Positions 9,919-18,444 of a DNA stretch of 64,000 nt are shown one piece after another. The stretch covers positions 248,001 to 312,000 of the forward strand of contig JAGNLV010000002.1 in the NCBI GenBank assembly GCA_017999435.1, given 5' to 3'. Numbering within the stretch: the stretch's first letter is position 1; each line of letters begins with the position of its first letter. A program made the position numbers and the translations under genes. The notes beneath the pieces are model-generated. The model did not search any database, was not told where the DNA came from, and worked only from the letters and a program-made list of their open reading frames with translations. Source of the stretch: Candidatus Zixiibacteriota bacterium. Its GTDB lineage: Bacteria > Zixibacteria > MSB-5A5 > GN15 > FEB-12.

Positions 9919-9981
9919 CATCCCCCTCCGGTCCGAGAGGGTGCGGGGTCCGGGCGCGCGGCCGCGAACGGATTGGCACAG

Positions 9982-10824
9982 ATGCGGCTGATATTCCATC
10001 CGACCTGTCTGACCTACCACCTGCCGGGGCATCCCGAAACGCCCCGGCGCGTGCGGCTCGCCTGGGAGCACCTGTCCCGGCAGTACGAGACGGTGCCGCC
10101 GGAACCGGCCGGCGACGAGGATATTTTGACCGTCCACACGCCCCGCCACCTGGAGATGGTGCGGACCGGGCAATTTCTCGACTGGGACACGCCCGCCCTC
10201 CCGTTCATCTTCGACCATGCCCTGCTCGCGGCGGGCGGCGCCCTGACAGCGATGCGGCTTGCGCTCGACGGGGTCGCGGCGATCTCCCTCCTCCGTCCGC
10301 CCGGCCACCACGCCGGCCCGGACTCGGTCGCCGGGTTCTGCTATTTCAACAACATCGCCATCGCCGCCGCCCGGGCCCTCGAACAGGTGGACCGCGTCGC
10401 CATCGTCGATTTTGACTGCCACCACGGCAACGGCACGCAGGACATTTTTCTCGGCCGCGACCGGGTCGTGTACCTCTCCCTCCACCAGAGCCCGTTCTAC
10501 CCCGGCACCGGGCTGTTTTCCGAGCGGAACTGCTTCAACTATCCGCTCCGGATGGGCGCCGACGAGGAGATGTGGCTGCGGGCGCTGGATGACGGCCTGG
10601 CGAAAGTGCGGGCTTTCGGCCCCGACCTGATCGCGGTGTCGGCCGGGTTTGACCTCTACAAGCTCGATCCGTTTTCGTTTATCCCGCTGTCGCACGAAGC
10701 GTTCCGGGCCGCCGGGGAGCGTATCGGCGCGCTCGGCCGACCGGTGTTCAGCGTCCTGGAGGGGGGCTACTCCGACGGCCTCGGCCGGTGCGCCGCCGCT
10801 TATCTTGAAGGGCTGGCCGGGTAA
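9982..10824 (+). CDS. Histone-deacetylase-fold amidohydrolase (AcuC/HDAC superfamily)
   Basis: A zinc amidohydrolase that removes acyl groups from amines such as acetyl-lysine or acetylpolyamines. It has 280 residues from the ATG at 9982, with a TTG nine bases earlier as alternative. Family motifs run in order: [20 protein letters not shown] (His-His charge relay), [15 protein letters not shown] (zinc Asp and His), [24 protein letters not shown] (zinc Asp) and VLEGGYS with the catalytic tyrosine. It sits 63 bases after the reductase gene. Protein deacetylase and acetylpolyamine hydrolase are equally possible. Confidence 0.9.
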   Translation: MRLIFHPTCLTYHLPGHPETPRRVRLAWEHLSRQYETVPPEPAGDEDILTVHTPRHLEMVRTGQFLDWDTPALPFIFDHALLAAGGALTAMRLALDGVAAISLLRPPGHHAGPDSVAGFCYFNNIAIAAARALEQVDRVAIVDFDCHHGNGTQDIFLGRDRVVYLSLHQSPFYPGTGLFSERNCFNYPLRMGADEEMWLRALDDGLAKVRAFGPDLIAVSAGFDLYKLDPFSFIPLSHEAFRAAGERIGALGRPVFSVLEGGYSDGLGRCAAAYLEGLAG

Positions 10825-10874
10825 ACCGGCCGCAATTGTCCTTGCGGCCGCCGCCGCCCGGCATACTATACGGT

Positions 10875-11297
10875 ATGAAGCGGTTCGAATTTCTCGACCA
10901 CACCGCCGACGTCATCCTCCAAGGCCACGGCGACACGCTCGCGGAGGCATTCGCCGCCGCGGCCGACGGATTGTTCGCGGTGATCACCGATCTCGACCGG
11001 ATCGCACCGACACTCGACCTCGACGTCGCGGTCGAGGCGATCGATCGCGAGGGGCTGCTGGTGGCTTTCCTCAGCGAGCTCATCATCCGGCACGAGGTCG
11101 ACCGGATTGTGGCGAAGGATTTCGCGGTCGTGTTGGAGGGGGACACCCGCCTCGCCGCGCGCGGGCGGGGGGAGAAGTTCGACGAGCGCCGCCACGAGTG
11201 CGGGATGCACGTGAAGGCGGTGTCGTACCATATGATCGAAGTCGTCGCGGGCGGCCCGGGCCGGCCGGCCCGGGTGCGGGTCGTCCTCGACGTGTGA
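10875..11297 (+). CDS. Archease, RtcB activation factor
   Basis: A small acidic protein that helps RtcB load GMP and turn over. It has 140 residues from the ATG at 10875. The family pattern is present: [14 protein letters not shown] near the N-terminus, an aspartate-rich middle, and a C-terminal segment with [16 protein letters not shown] and the end RVRVVLDV, which supplies the metal-binding acidic residues. It stands 53 bases upstream of rtcB, the usual gene pair, which supports the call strongly. Confidence 0.9.
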   Translation: MKRFEFLDHTADVILQGHGDTLAEAFAAAADGLFAVITDLDRIAPTLDLDVAVEAIDREGLLVAFLSELIIRHEVDRIVAKDFAVVLEGDTRLAARGRGEKFDERRHECGMHVKAVSYHMIEVVAGGPGRPARVRVVLDV

Positions 11298-11350
11298 GGA
11301 TCCCCGCGGCCGGGAAATGCGCCCGGCGCCGCCGGAAATCGGAGTGTGCT

Positions 11351-12829
11351 ATGGCATGGCAGGGTCCGCTGGACAAAATCGATGCGTGGCGTTACCAGAT
11401 CCCGTCGTCGTTCGCCAGCCCCGTGATCAGGGAGAAGGGGCTGCGGATGCGCGTGCCGGGGCTGATTTTCACCGATGAGGCGATGCTCGAGGCGATCCGC
11501 CGCGACGACTCGCTCTTCCAGGTCGCCAACGTCGCCACCCTCCCGGGCATCGTCGAGAAGTCGATCGCCATGCCCGACATCCACCACGGTTACGGGTTCG
11601 CCATCGGGGCGGTCGCGGCGTTCGACGGCGCGGCCGGGGTGATCTCCCCGGGCGGGGTCGGGTACGACATCAACTGCGGCGTGCGCCTCATGCGCACCGA
11701 CCTCCATCTTGGCGACGTCCTCCCGCGGATCGAGACGCTGGTCGACACGATGTTCGCCAACGTCCCCTCCGGCGTGGGTTCCTCCGGAAGAATCAGCCTG
11801 TCGGAGCGCGAGGTCGATGAGGTGCTGGCCACCGGCGCCCGGTGGGCGGTCAGCCGCGAGTACGGCCTCGCTGAGGATCTCGAAGCGATGGAGGAAGGGG
11901 GGTGTCTGGAGGAGAGCGACCCGTCGGTGATCTCGAAGAACGCCAAGGCGCGCGGCCACGACCAACTCGGCACTCTCGGCGCCGGGAATCACTTTCTCGA
12001 AATCCAGCGCGTCGACGCCATCTACGAACCGGACGCCGCGCGGGTGTTCGGCCTGGAGGAAGTGGGGCAGATCGCGGTCATGATCCACACCGGGTCGCGC
12101 GGCTGCGGACACCAGATTTGCACCGACTATCTGGAGAGCATGCGCCGGGCCTCAAGGAAATACGGCATCGCGCTGCCCGACCAGCAGCTCATGTGTGCAC
12201 CGGTCGATTCCCCCGAGGCCCGGCAGTATTTTCTGGCGATGAACGCGGCGGCCAACTTCGCCTGGTGCAACCGCCAGGTGATCATGCACTGGGTGCGGGA
12301 ATCGTTCGAGGCGGTTTTCGGACAGCCGGCCGATCGGCTCGGCCTTCGCCTCGTGTACGACATCGCCCACAACATGGCCAAACGCGAGCAGCACGACATC
12401 GGCGGGAAGAAGCGCTGGGTGTATGTCCACCGCAAAGGGGCCACCCGGGCCTTCGGCCCGGGGCACAGGGATGTCCCGGAGAAATACCGGGCGGTCGGCC
12501 AGCCCGTGATCATCCCCGGCGACATGGGCACCGCCAGCTACCTCCTGGTCGGCACGGCCCAGGCCATGCGGGAGACTTTCGGCTCCTCCTGCCACGGCGC
12601 CGGGCGGCGGCTGTCGCGCACCGCCTCGATCAAGGAGCACCGAGCCGAGGACGTGATCCGCAAACTCCGCGAGGGGGGAATCTACCTCCGGGCCAAGAGC
12701 AAGCGGGTCGTCGCCGAGGAAGCGCCCGGCGCCTACAAGAGCGTCGACGAGGTCGTCGCCATCTCCCACCACGCCGGCATCACCCGCAAAGTCGCCCGCC
12801 TGACTCCGGTCGGGGTCGTCAAGGGATAG
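11351..12829 (+). CDS. rtcB: RNA-splicing ligase RtcB
   Basis: A GTP- and Mn2+-dependent ligase that joins 3'-phosphate or 2',3'-cyclic phosphate RNA ends to 5'-OH ends. It has 492 residues from the ATG at 11351 with GGAGTG upstream. Metal and catalytic motifs are all present: [75 protein letters not shown] and [13 protein letters not shown] with the guanylylated histidine region. It is paired with archease. No RtcR-type regulator or RtcA lies nearby. Confidence 0.97.
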   Translation: MAWQGPLDKIDAWRYQIPSSFASPVIREKGLRMRVPGLIFTDEAMLEAIRRDDSLFQVANVATLPGIVEKSIAMPDIHHGYGFAIGAVAAFDGAAGVISPGGVGYDINCGVRLMRTDLHLGDVLPRIETLVDTMFANVPSGVGSSGRISLSEREVDEVLATGARWAVSREYGLAEDLEAMEEGGCLEESDPSVISKNAKARGHDQLGTLGAGNHFLEIQRVDAIYEPDAARVFGLEEVGQIAVMIHTGSRGCGHQICTDYLESMRRASRKYGIALPDQQLMCAPVDSPEARQYFLAMNAAANFAWCNRQVIMHWVRESFEAVFGQPADRLGLRLVYDIAHNMAKREQHDIGGKKRWVYVHRKGATRAFGPGHRDVPEKYRAVGQPVIIPGDMGTASYLLVGTAQAMRETFGSSCHGAGRRLSRTASIKEHRAEDVIRKLREGGIYLRAKSKRVVAEEAPGAYKSVDEVVAISHHAGITRKVARLTPVGVVKG

Positions 12830-12861
12830 ACCCGGCGCGGACGCGCTCCGCCCAATATAAA

Positions 12862-12887
12862 GCGGGCGGGTCGACCGACCCGCCCGC
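12862..12887. terminator. Hairpin between convergent rtcB and subtilase genes
   Basis: An 11-base perfect inverted repeat GCGGGCGGGTC/GACCCGCCCGC with a 4-base loop. On the minus strand it is followed by TTTATATT, so it works best as an intrinsic terminator for the subtilase gene. On the plus strand there is no T run. Confidence 0.6.
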
Positions 12888-12919
12888 ATGGCGTCTGCCG
12901 AATTCCTGTCCGGACGATG

Positions 12920-15520
12920 CTACTTCACCAGCAGCATCTTCCGGGTTTCCGTGAACTCGCCGGCCGAGAGCCGATACAGATACACGCCGCTGGACACGCC
13001 GGAGGCGTTCCACTCGACGTGGTGCGTGCCGGCCCCGTACGGCCCGCTCGCCAGCACCGCCACCCGCTGACCGAGCACGTTGAACACTTCGAGCGTCACG
13101 TCGCCCGGGGTCGGGAGCGTGAAGCTGATCGTCGTCGTCGGGTTGAACGGGTTGGGGTAGTTCTGGGCGAGTTCAAACCCGGCCGGGACGAGCTCCGCCG
13201 GCGCCGCCGGGGCCTCCGCCCAGGACGCCGCGGCGTTGACGCAGAAGTCGTCGAAGTCGCTGTTGGACTTGGTGTAGCCTACTCCCACCAGGCCGGCCCG
13301 GGCCGAGAAGGTGTAGGAGCCGATCGACGTCGACCCGACCATCATCGAGACCGTCCCGCTCGCAGCCACGGACACGGTCACGTCATACCAGACCCCGGTG
13401 CTGAAAGTGTAGCTCGCATACGCCCGCGTGTACTGGCGCCCGCTGAGGATCTCGCCGACGTACACCCGGTTGTAGTAATCGTCGAACTGCACGTAGCGGT
13501 AGTTCGAGCTGTTGGTGTAGGCGAAGATGATGCGGGTGTTGCGCTGCGTGCGCCCGGTGTTCATGCGCACCTTGCACGTAATCGTCGCCGTCGAGAACGT
13601 CCCGAAGGGCGAGGTCAGCCGGGCATTCGAGGTCGTCGAGTTCCCCTTCAGGTAGTAGTTCGCGGCCGACCAGGTCCCGAGCTTGTTGCTCCACCCGGTG
13701 TAGTTGCCGTCGTTAAAGTCGTCGCACTGCGCGGTCTCGGTCGTGACCGTAATGTAGTTGGTCTTCGTCTCCGAGTCCGAACCGTACGCATTGGTCGCCG
13801 TCAGCGTCACCGTGTACGTCCCCGCCGATGTGTAGGTGTGGGTCGGGTTCTGGGCGGTTGACGTGCCGCCGTCGCCGAAATTCCACGACCAGCTCGTGGG
13901 AGTGTTGGTCGAGGCGTCGGTGAACACGACCGTCAGCGGCGCCGTCCCCGAAGTCGGCGTGCCGGAGAAGGCCGCCACCGGCGGGTAGGTCGGCGGCGCC
14001 GACACCGTGATGTAGCCGGTCTTGGTCTCGGAGTCCGAACCGTACGCGTTGGTCGCCGTCAGCGTCACCGTGTACGTTCCCGCCGAGGCGTAGGTGTGGG
14101 TCGGGTTCTGGGCAGTCGACGTGCCGCCATCGCCGAAATTCCACGACCAGCTCGTGGGATTGTTGGTCGAGGCGTCGGTGAACACGACCGTCAGCGGCGC
14201 CGTGCCCGAGGTCGGCGTGCCGGAGAAAGCCGCCACTGGCGGGTTGTTGGTCGAGATCGACAGCAGGGCGGCGTTGGCGTCCACCAAGCCGTAGCCGTAG
14301 TACTGGTCCCACCCGGCGGCGCCGAGATCCTCGGCCGTGTTCTGCAGGGCCGCCCGCACATCGGCCGGGGCCATCGAGCCGCCGTTCTTGGCGATCAGCA
14401 GGGCGGCCACACCGGCCACGTGCGGCGACGCCATCGACGTCCCCTCGTAGAAGTAGTACCCGAACGTCCCGTAGTTGGTCCCGTCATGCGTCTGCTGCAG
14501 CACGCCGTCAACATAGCCGTCGCCGTTCTGGTCGACGCTCACGTCGCCGCCGGGCGCACAGATGTCGATGGTCGAGCCGTAGCTCGTGTACGACGTGTAC
14601 GTCTTGTTGTAGCGGACGGCCGAGACGGAGATGCACTGGGAGTAGGCGGCCGGATACTGGGGCGTGGAGGTGCCGGCGTTGCCCGCGGCGCAGACGATCG
14701 TCACGCCCTTGTTGTAGGCGTAGACGACCGCGTTCTGGAGGGTGGACGAGTTGTAGGATCCGCCCAGGCTCATGTTGATCACGTGGGCGCCGTTGTCGGC
14801 GGCGAACGTGACCCCGTTGGCGATCGCCGTGTACGAACCGCTGCCGGAGGCATCGAGCACTTTCACCGGCATGATGCTGCAGTTGAAGGCCACGCCCGTC
14901 ACGCCGAGGTTGTTGTTGGTGGTCTGGGCGACCGTGCCGGCCACGTGCGTGCCGTGGGCGCAGTCGTCGTTGGGGTGGCTGTCGTTGTTGATGAAATCAT
15001 AGCCGGGCACGAAGCTCGTCCCGGCCAGGTCCGGGGCCTGCGTGAAGCTGCCGTAGGTCTCGTAGGCGACCCCGCAGTCGACCACCGCCACGATCACGCT
15101 GGGCGAGCCGGTGGTCTGGTCCCACGCCGCCGGCATCTTGATCAGCGGCATGTGCCACTGGTACGTGTAGTAGGGATCGTTCGGCGTCATGAAGGCGTGG
15201 GCGATATAGTTTGGCTCGGCATACTCGACATCGGGACGGGCGCCGAAAGCCGCCACCATCTCCTCAACCGTCGTCCCCGCCGGGATCCGAAGCTGGTGGA
15301 AACCGATCTGGCGGTTGGTTGAGATCGTGGTGGCCCCGAGGTCGGCGAGCGCGGCACTGACCGCCTGGCGGCCCACGCCGTCCTTGAACTTCACAACTAT
15401 CTCGTCCGGAACGTACTCATCTCCGGACGGCGGGACGCATGACTGCCCGACCCGAAAGTCCTCGGCGAAGACGAAACCGCAAAGGACAGTCAGCATCACC
15501 AGCACGAACACTGCTCTCAT
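12920..15520 (-). CDS. Secreted subtilisin-family (S8) protease with two PKD domains and C-terminal sorting domain
   Basis: An exported serine protease of 866 residues. The ATG at 15520 has GAAGGAG seven bases upstream and starts a signal peptide (MRAVFVLVMLTVLCGFVFA). An I9-like propeptide follows (about residues 35-110), then the catalytic domain with Asp in VAVVDCGVAY, His in HGTHVAGTVAQ and Ser in EGTSMASPHVAGVAALL. Two PKD domains of 86 residues are nearly identical (WNFGDGGTSTAQNPTHTY in each). A jelly-roll-like domain begins near CDDFNDGNYTGW. The end is a FlgD-like/type-IX-like sorting domain with NYPNPFNPTTTI, VFNVLGQRVAVL and SGVYLYRLSAGEF. It probably acts on the cell surface or outside the cell. 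Confidence 0.93.
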   Translation of the reverse strand: MRAVFVLVMLTVLCGFVFAEDFRVGQSCVPPSGDEYVPDEIVVKFKDGVGRQAVSAALADLGATTISTNRQIGFHQLRIPAGTTVEEMVAAFGARPDVEYAEPNYIAHAFMTPNDPYYTYQWHMPLIKMPAAWDQTTGSPSVIVAVVDCGVAYETYGSFTQAPDLAGTSFVPGYDFINNDSHPNDDCAHGTHVAGTVAQTTNNNLGVTGVAFNCSIMPVKVLDASGSGSYTAIANGVTFAADNGAHVINMSLGGSYNSSTLQNAVVYAYNKGVTIVCAAGNAGTSTPQYPAAYSQCISVSAVRYNKTYTSYTSYGSTIDICAPGGDVSVDQNGDGYVDGVLQQTHDGTNYGTFGYYFYEGTSMASPHVAGVAALLIAKNGGSMAPADVRAALQNTAEDLGAAGWDQYYGYGLVDANAALLSISTNNPPVAAFSGTPTSGTAPLTVVFTDASTNNPTSWSWNFGDGGTSTAQNPTHTYASAGTYTVTLTATNAYGSDSETKTGYITVSAPPTYPPVAAFSGTPTSGTAPLTVVFTDASTNTPTSWSWNFGDGGTSTAQNPTHTYTSAGTYTVTLTATNAYGSDSETKTNYITVTTETAQCDDFNDGNYTGWSNKLGTWSAANYYLKGNSTTSNARLTSPFGTFSTATITCKVRMNTGRTQRNTRIIFAYTNSSNYRYVQFDDYYNRVYVGEILSGRQYTRAYASYTFSTGVWYDVTVSVAASGTVSMMVGSTSIGSYTFSARAGLVGVGYTKSNSDFDDFCVNAAASWAEAPAAPAELVPAGFELAQNYPNPFNPTTTISFTLPTPGDVTLEVFNVLGQRVAVLASGPYGAGTHHVEWNASGVSSGVYLYRLSAGEFTETRKMLLVK
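13746..14243 (-). repeat. Tandem duplication encoding the two PKD domains
   Basis: Two direct copies of about 240 bases (13746-13985 and 14004-14243), offset by 258 bases or 86 codons, differ at only a few positions. They encode the two PKD domains of the subtilase. Such high nucleotide identity points to a recent duplication or ongoing gene conversion. Confidence 0.85.
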
Positions 15521-15550
15521 GGTTTGACTCCTTCTTCGATTGGGAGGAAC

Positions 15551-15585
15551 GCTGCCCGCAAAGGAGACCCTTTGCTCCGGGCAGC
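15551..15585 (-). promoter_or_regulatory. Strong 5'-leader hairpin of the subtilase gene; rest of 15521-15820 without a gene
   Basis: About 30 bases upstream of the subtilase ATG the leader can fold into GCTGCCC/GGGCAGC plus an inner GCAAAGG/CCTTTGC stem with loop GTCT and a small bulge. There is no T run, so it is more likely an RNA stabiliser or regulatory fold than a terminator. I recognise no riboswitch class in 15586-15770. A T8 run on the minus strand at about 15774-15782, after a GC hairpin at about 15810-15822, may end pyrophosphatase transcription. Confidence 0.35.
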
Positions 15586-15820
15586 CGGGTTTAATCAAGT
15601 GACGGTTGCGAACAAGGGAATAGTGTCTGTCGGGCGCACCACCTCCTCACATGCAATGAGAGTCCACGGGCAGATTGCATGATGATCCGCACCATACGCG
15701 AAAACAAAGGGCTGACTCAGCCTATAGTCGTTGTGATTACTGAAAAAATACAGGGCGGGCGCGCCCGAGTCAATAAAAAAAAGCGGACCCCCTTTTCCAG
15801 GTTCCCCCCGCGCGGCGGGC

Positions 15821-16327
15821 CTAGTCGTGCTCGCCGGCTTTGCGCCAGCGCTCCTGCGCCTCGCGCACCACGCGCTCCGCGGCCGCCCGGTCCTCCCACC
15901 CCTCGACCGCCGTCTTCTTCTCCTCCAACTCCTTGTATACCTGGAAGAAATGCTCGATCTCTTTCACCAGGTGCGGCGGGACCTCCTCCAGCGCCCGGAT
16001 CCTGTTCCACATCGGGTCGTGGATCGGCACGCACAAAATCTTCTCATCCGGGCCCTTTTCGTCCTGCATGCGGAACAGCCCTACCGGACGGGCATCGATC
16101 AGGCATCCCGGGAAAGTCGGCTCCCAGGTGAGCACGAGAGCATCGAGCGGGTCGCGGTCGCCCCCCAGCGAATTGAGGATGAAACCGTAATCGCTCGGGT
16201 AGTGCACCGCCGAAAACAGCATGCGATCGAGACGGAACAGCCCGCGCGCCTTGTCGTACTCGTACTTGTTCCGGCTCCCCTTGGGGATCTCGACCAGCAC
16301 TTCGACAGTGAAGTCATTTTCCATCAT
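15821..16327 (-). CDS. ppa: Inorganic pyrophosphatase, family I
   Basis: Hydrolyses pyrophosphate to two phosphates in the cytoplasm. It has 168 residues, a usual size. Metal and substrate residues are in IPKGSRNKYEYDK, YPSDYGFI and the signature GGDRDPLDALVL, then DEKILCVP and EIEHFFQVYKELE. Two ATG codons (16327 and 16324) are possible starts. It is a single gene between the subtilase and the M3 peptidase. Confidence 0.96.
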   Translation of the reverse strand: MMENDFTVEVLVEIPKGSRNKYEYDKARGLFRLDRMLFSAVHYPSDYGFILNSLGGDRDPLDALVLTWEPTFPGCLIDARPVGLFRMQDEKGPDEKILCVPIHDPMWNRIRALEEVPPHLVKEIEHFFQVYKELEEKKTAVEGWEDRAAAERVVREAQERWRKAGEHD

Positions 16328-16466
16328 ACGGTTCTCCGAGAGAGCCCTCCGCTCTCAGCCTCCGGCGGGCAGGCGCCGCTCTATTCGTATTCCGCACACA
16401 TCGCGCGCCGCACGGAACCGACCGGCCCCCCCGGACCCGGTCGGCGCCAATCCGCGCCGACGCCTC

Positions 16467-18281
16467 CTACATCGACTTCGCCAACTTCACATACGCCTCG
16501 ACCTCGGCCAGCGCCCGGTCGACCGCGCTGCGCCAGAAACCCTCGTCGGCCAGATCCACCCCCAGGTGAGTCCGGGCGAGCTCTTCGCAGGTCATGCTGC
16601 CGGTGTCCGCCAGGAGCGCGCGGTAGTCCTTCGCGAACTTCTTCCCCTCCCGCTTGGCCCGATCGTAGACGCCGCCGGCAAAGAGGAACCCGAACACGTA
16701 GGGGAAATTGTAGAAGGGCGCCGAGGTCATGTAGAAGTGCAGTTTGGATGCCCAGAAGAGCGGGTGGCACCCCGAATCGTCCAGCATTCCCGCAAACGCC
16801 TCCTTCTGCGCCGTCACCATCATCTCCGACAGCCGTTCCGCCGGGACCATCCCGTTCCGGCGTTCCGCGTAAAAGGCTCGGTCGAAAATGTACCGGCAGT
16901 GCAGGTCGGTAAACATCACATAGGCCGACTGGAGTTTCTGGTCCAGCAGCATGAGCCGTTCCCCGGCGTCGGCCGCCTGGCCCAGGGCCGCATCGGTCAC
17001 CAGCGTTTCGGAGAAAATCGAAGCCGTCTCGGCCAGCGGCATGGGGTACTGTTGCGCGAAATACGGTTTCTCGGTGATGACCTGCTGGTGGTAGGCGTGG
17101 CCGAGTTCGTGGGCGAGCGTGAGAAGGTTCTCGAACGACCCGCCGTAGGTCATGAACACCCGCGACTGGCGGACCGGTCCGAACCCGGTGCAGAAGGCTC
17201 CGCCCGCTTTGCCGGCGCGGTCCTCGGCCTCCACCCAGCGGCTGTCGATCGCCCGGCGGTAAAAATCCGCCATGTCATCGGAGAACGACCGCACCTGGGC
17301 CACGACGAAATCGCCGGCCTCCGCGAAGCTGTACTGCCGATCGGACCGGCCGGCCGGCGCGAATTCGTCGTACCAGCGGAACCGGTCGATCCCCAGCAGT
17401 CTCTTCTTCGCGTCGACATAGGCGCGGAGCCGCTTTTTCTCCTCCGCAATCACCCGCCACATGGTGTCGAGCGTCGCCTCCTGCAGGCGGGCGTTGCGCA
17501 GCGGTTCGTACATGAGATCCCAGCCGCGGTACTTGTAGAGCGACAGGCGGAATCCCGCCTGGGCGTTGAGCGCCATCGCCGCCAGATCCTGACGGCGCTT
17601 CCACCCGTTGGTCATCGCCTCAAACGCCCGCCGCCGCACCTCCCGGTCGGGGCTGGACATTTTGGTCGCAATCTGCCCCATCGAGAGCAGCTTCGTCTGG
17701 CCGCCTTCCTCGAACGGTTCCCGAAGGTCGCCGGCCATCTTGTCATACAACTGGTTCCAGGTGTGATAGCCGTTGACCGCCAGATCCAGCGCCAGCTCCT
17801 CTTTTTCCACCGGCATTTTCCGGCGGGCGGTCTCGCGCACCTCGTTGAGGAAAAACTCCGTCCCGCGCAGTTCCGGGGCCGCCGTGAGCAGCTGCCAGGC
17901 CGCATCCGACTGCTGCAGAGACATCGCCTCGATCCGGGTCATGAGCTTCTTCCACTGGGCGACATCCTCCTCTCCTTCGGCATCGGCGGCGTGGGCAAGC
18001 GTGTCGCTGACATTCTGGGCTTTCAGACACGATGCGAACGCCAGCAGCAACTCGAGGTCGGCGAGGATGGACTGGAGGGTGGAAATAGCCGCCGCCCACT
18101 GGGGGCGGTTCTCCGGGGTGATGGCGGCGGGGAGCCGGTCGACCGCGGTCGCGGCCCCGGCGAGATCTTTCTTCACTTTCTCGCGGAACGCTTTGTACTC
18201 GGCGGAGGCGCTGCCTCCCGGGAAGATCGAGTCCAGATCCCAGGTGGGCGCGGCGGGGATGTGGGTGGCGGTGTGGGACAT
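16467..18281 (-). CDS. M3-family zinc oligopeptidase (oligoendopeptidase F type)
   Basis: A cytoplasmic metallopeptidase that cuts short peptides. It has 604 residues from the ATG at 18281, which has GGAG nine bases upstream. The zinc motif LLTLAHELGHAYHQQV is near residue 405, with downstream SETLVTDAAL supplying the third ligand region. The N-terminal start AAPTWDLDSIFPGG is typical of the PepF branch. A second M3 gene of the same type lies at 55133-56959 on the other strand; the two differ enough to be old paralogues. Confidence 0.93.
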   Translation of the reverse strand: MSHTATHIPAAPTWDLDSIFPGGSASAEYKAFREKVKKDLAGAATAVDRLPAAITPENRPQWAAAISTLQSILADLELLLAFASCLKAQNVSDTLAHAADAEGEEDVAQWKKLMTRIEAMSLQQSDAAWQLLTAAPELRGTEFFLNEVRETARRKMPVEKEELALDLAVNGYHTWNQLYDKMAGDLREPFEEGGQTKLLSMGQIATKMSSPDREVRRRAFEAMTNGWKRRQDLAAMALNAQAGFRLSLYKYRGWDLMYEPLRNARLQEATLDTMWRVIAEEKKRLRAYVDAKKRLLGIDRFRWYDEFAPAGRSDRQYSFAEAGDFVVAQVRSFSDDMADFYRRAIDSRWVEAEDRAGKAGGAFCTGFGPVRQSRVFMTYGGSFENLLTLAHELGHAYHQQVITEKPYFAQQYPMPLAETASIFSETLVTDAALGQAADAGERLMLLDQKLQSAYVMFTDLHCRYIFDRAFYAERRNGMVPAERLSEMMVTAQKEAFAGMLDDSGCHPLFWASKLHFYMTSAPFYNFPYVFGFLFAGGVYDRAKREGKKFAKDYRALLADTGSMTCEELARTHLGVDLADEGFWRSAVDRALAEVEAYVKLAKSM

Positions 18282-18444
18282 ATTCGCGGTCTCCGATTCG
18301 TGGGGGTTAGAGCATTTTTCCAAGTATGGTGAAGGTAAGAAAAAAGCAGGGGAAAGGCAAGGCGCCGCTGCCCGCACCCGGCCGCATTGCGCCGGCCGGA
18401 CTCACCCGTCGGGCGACCCTGCGCCGCTCCCCAATGCCGCCCTC

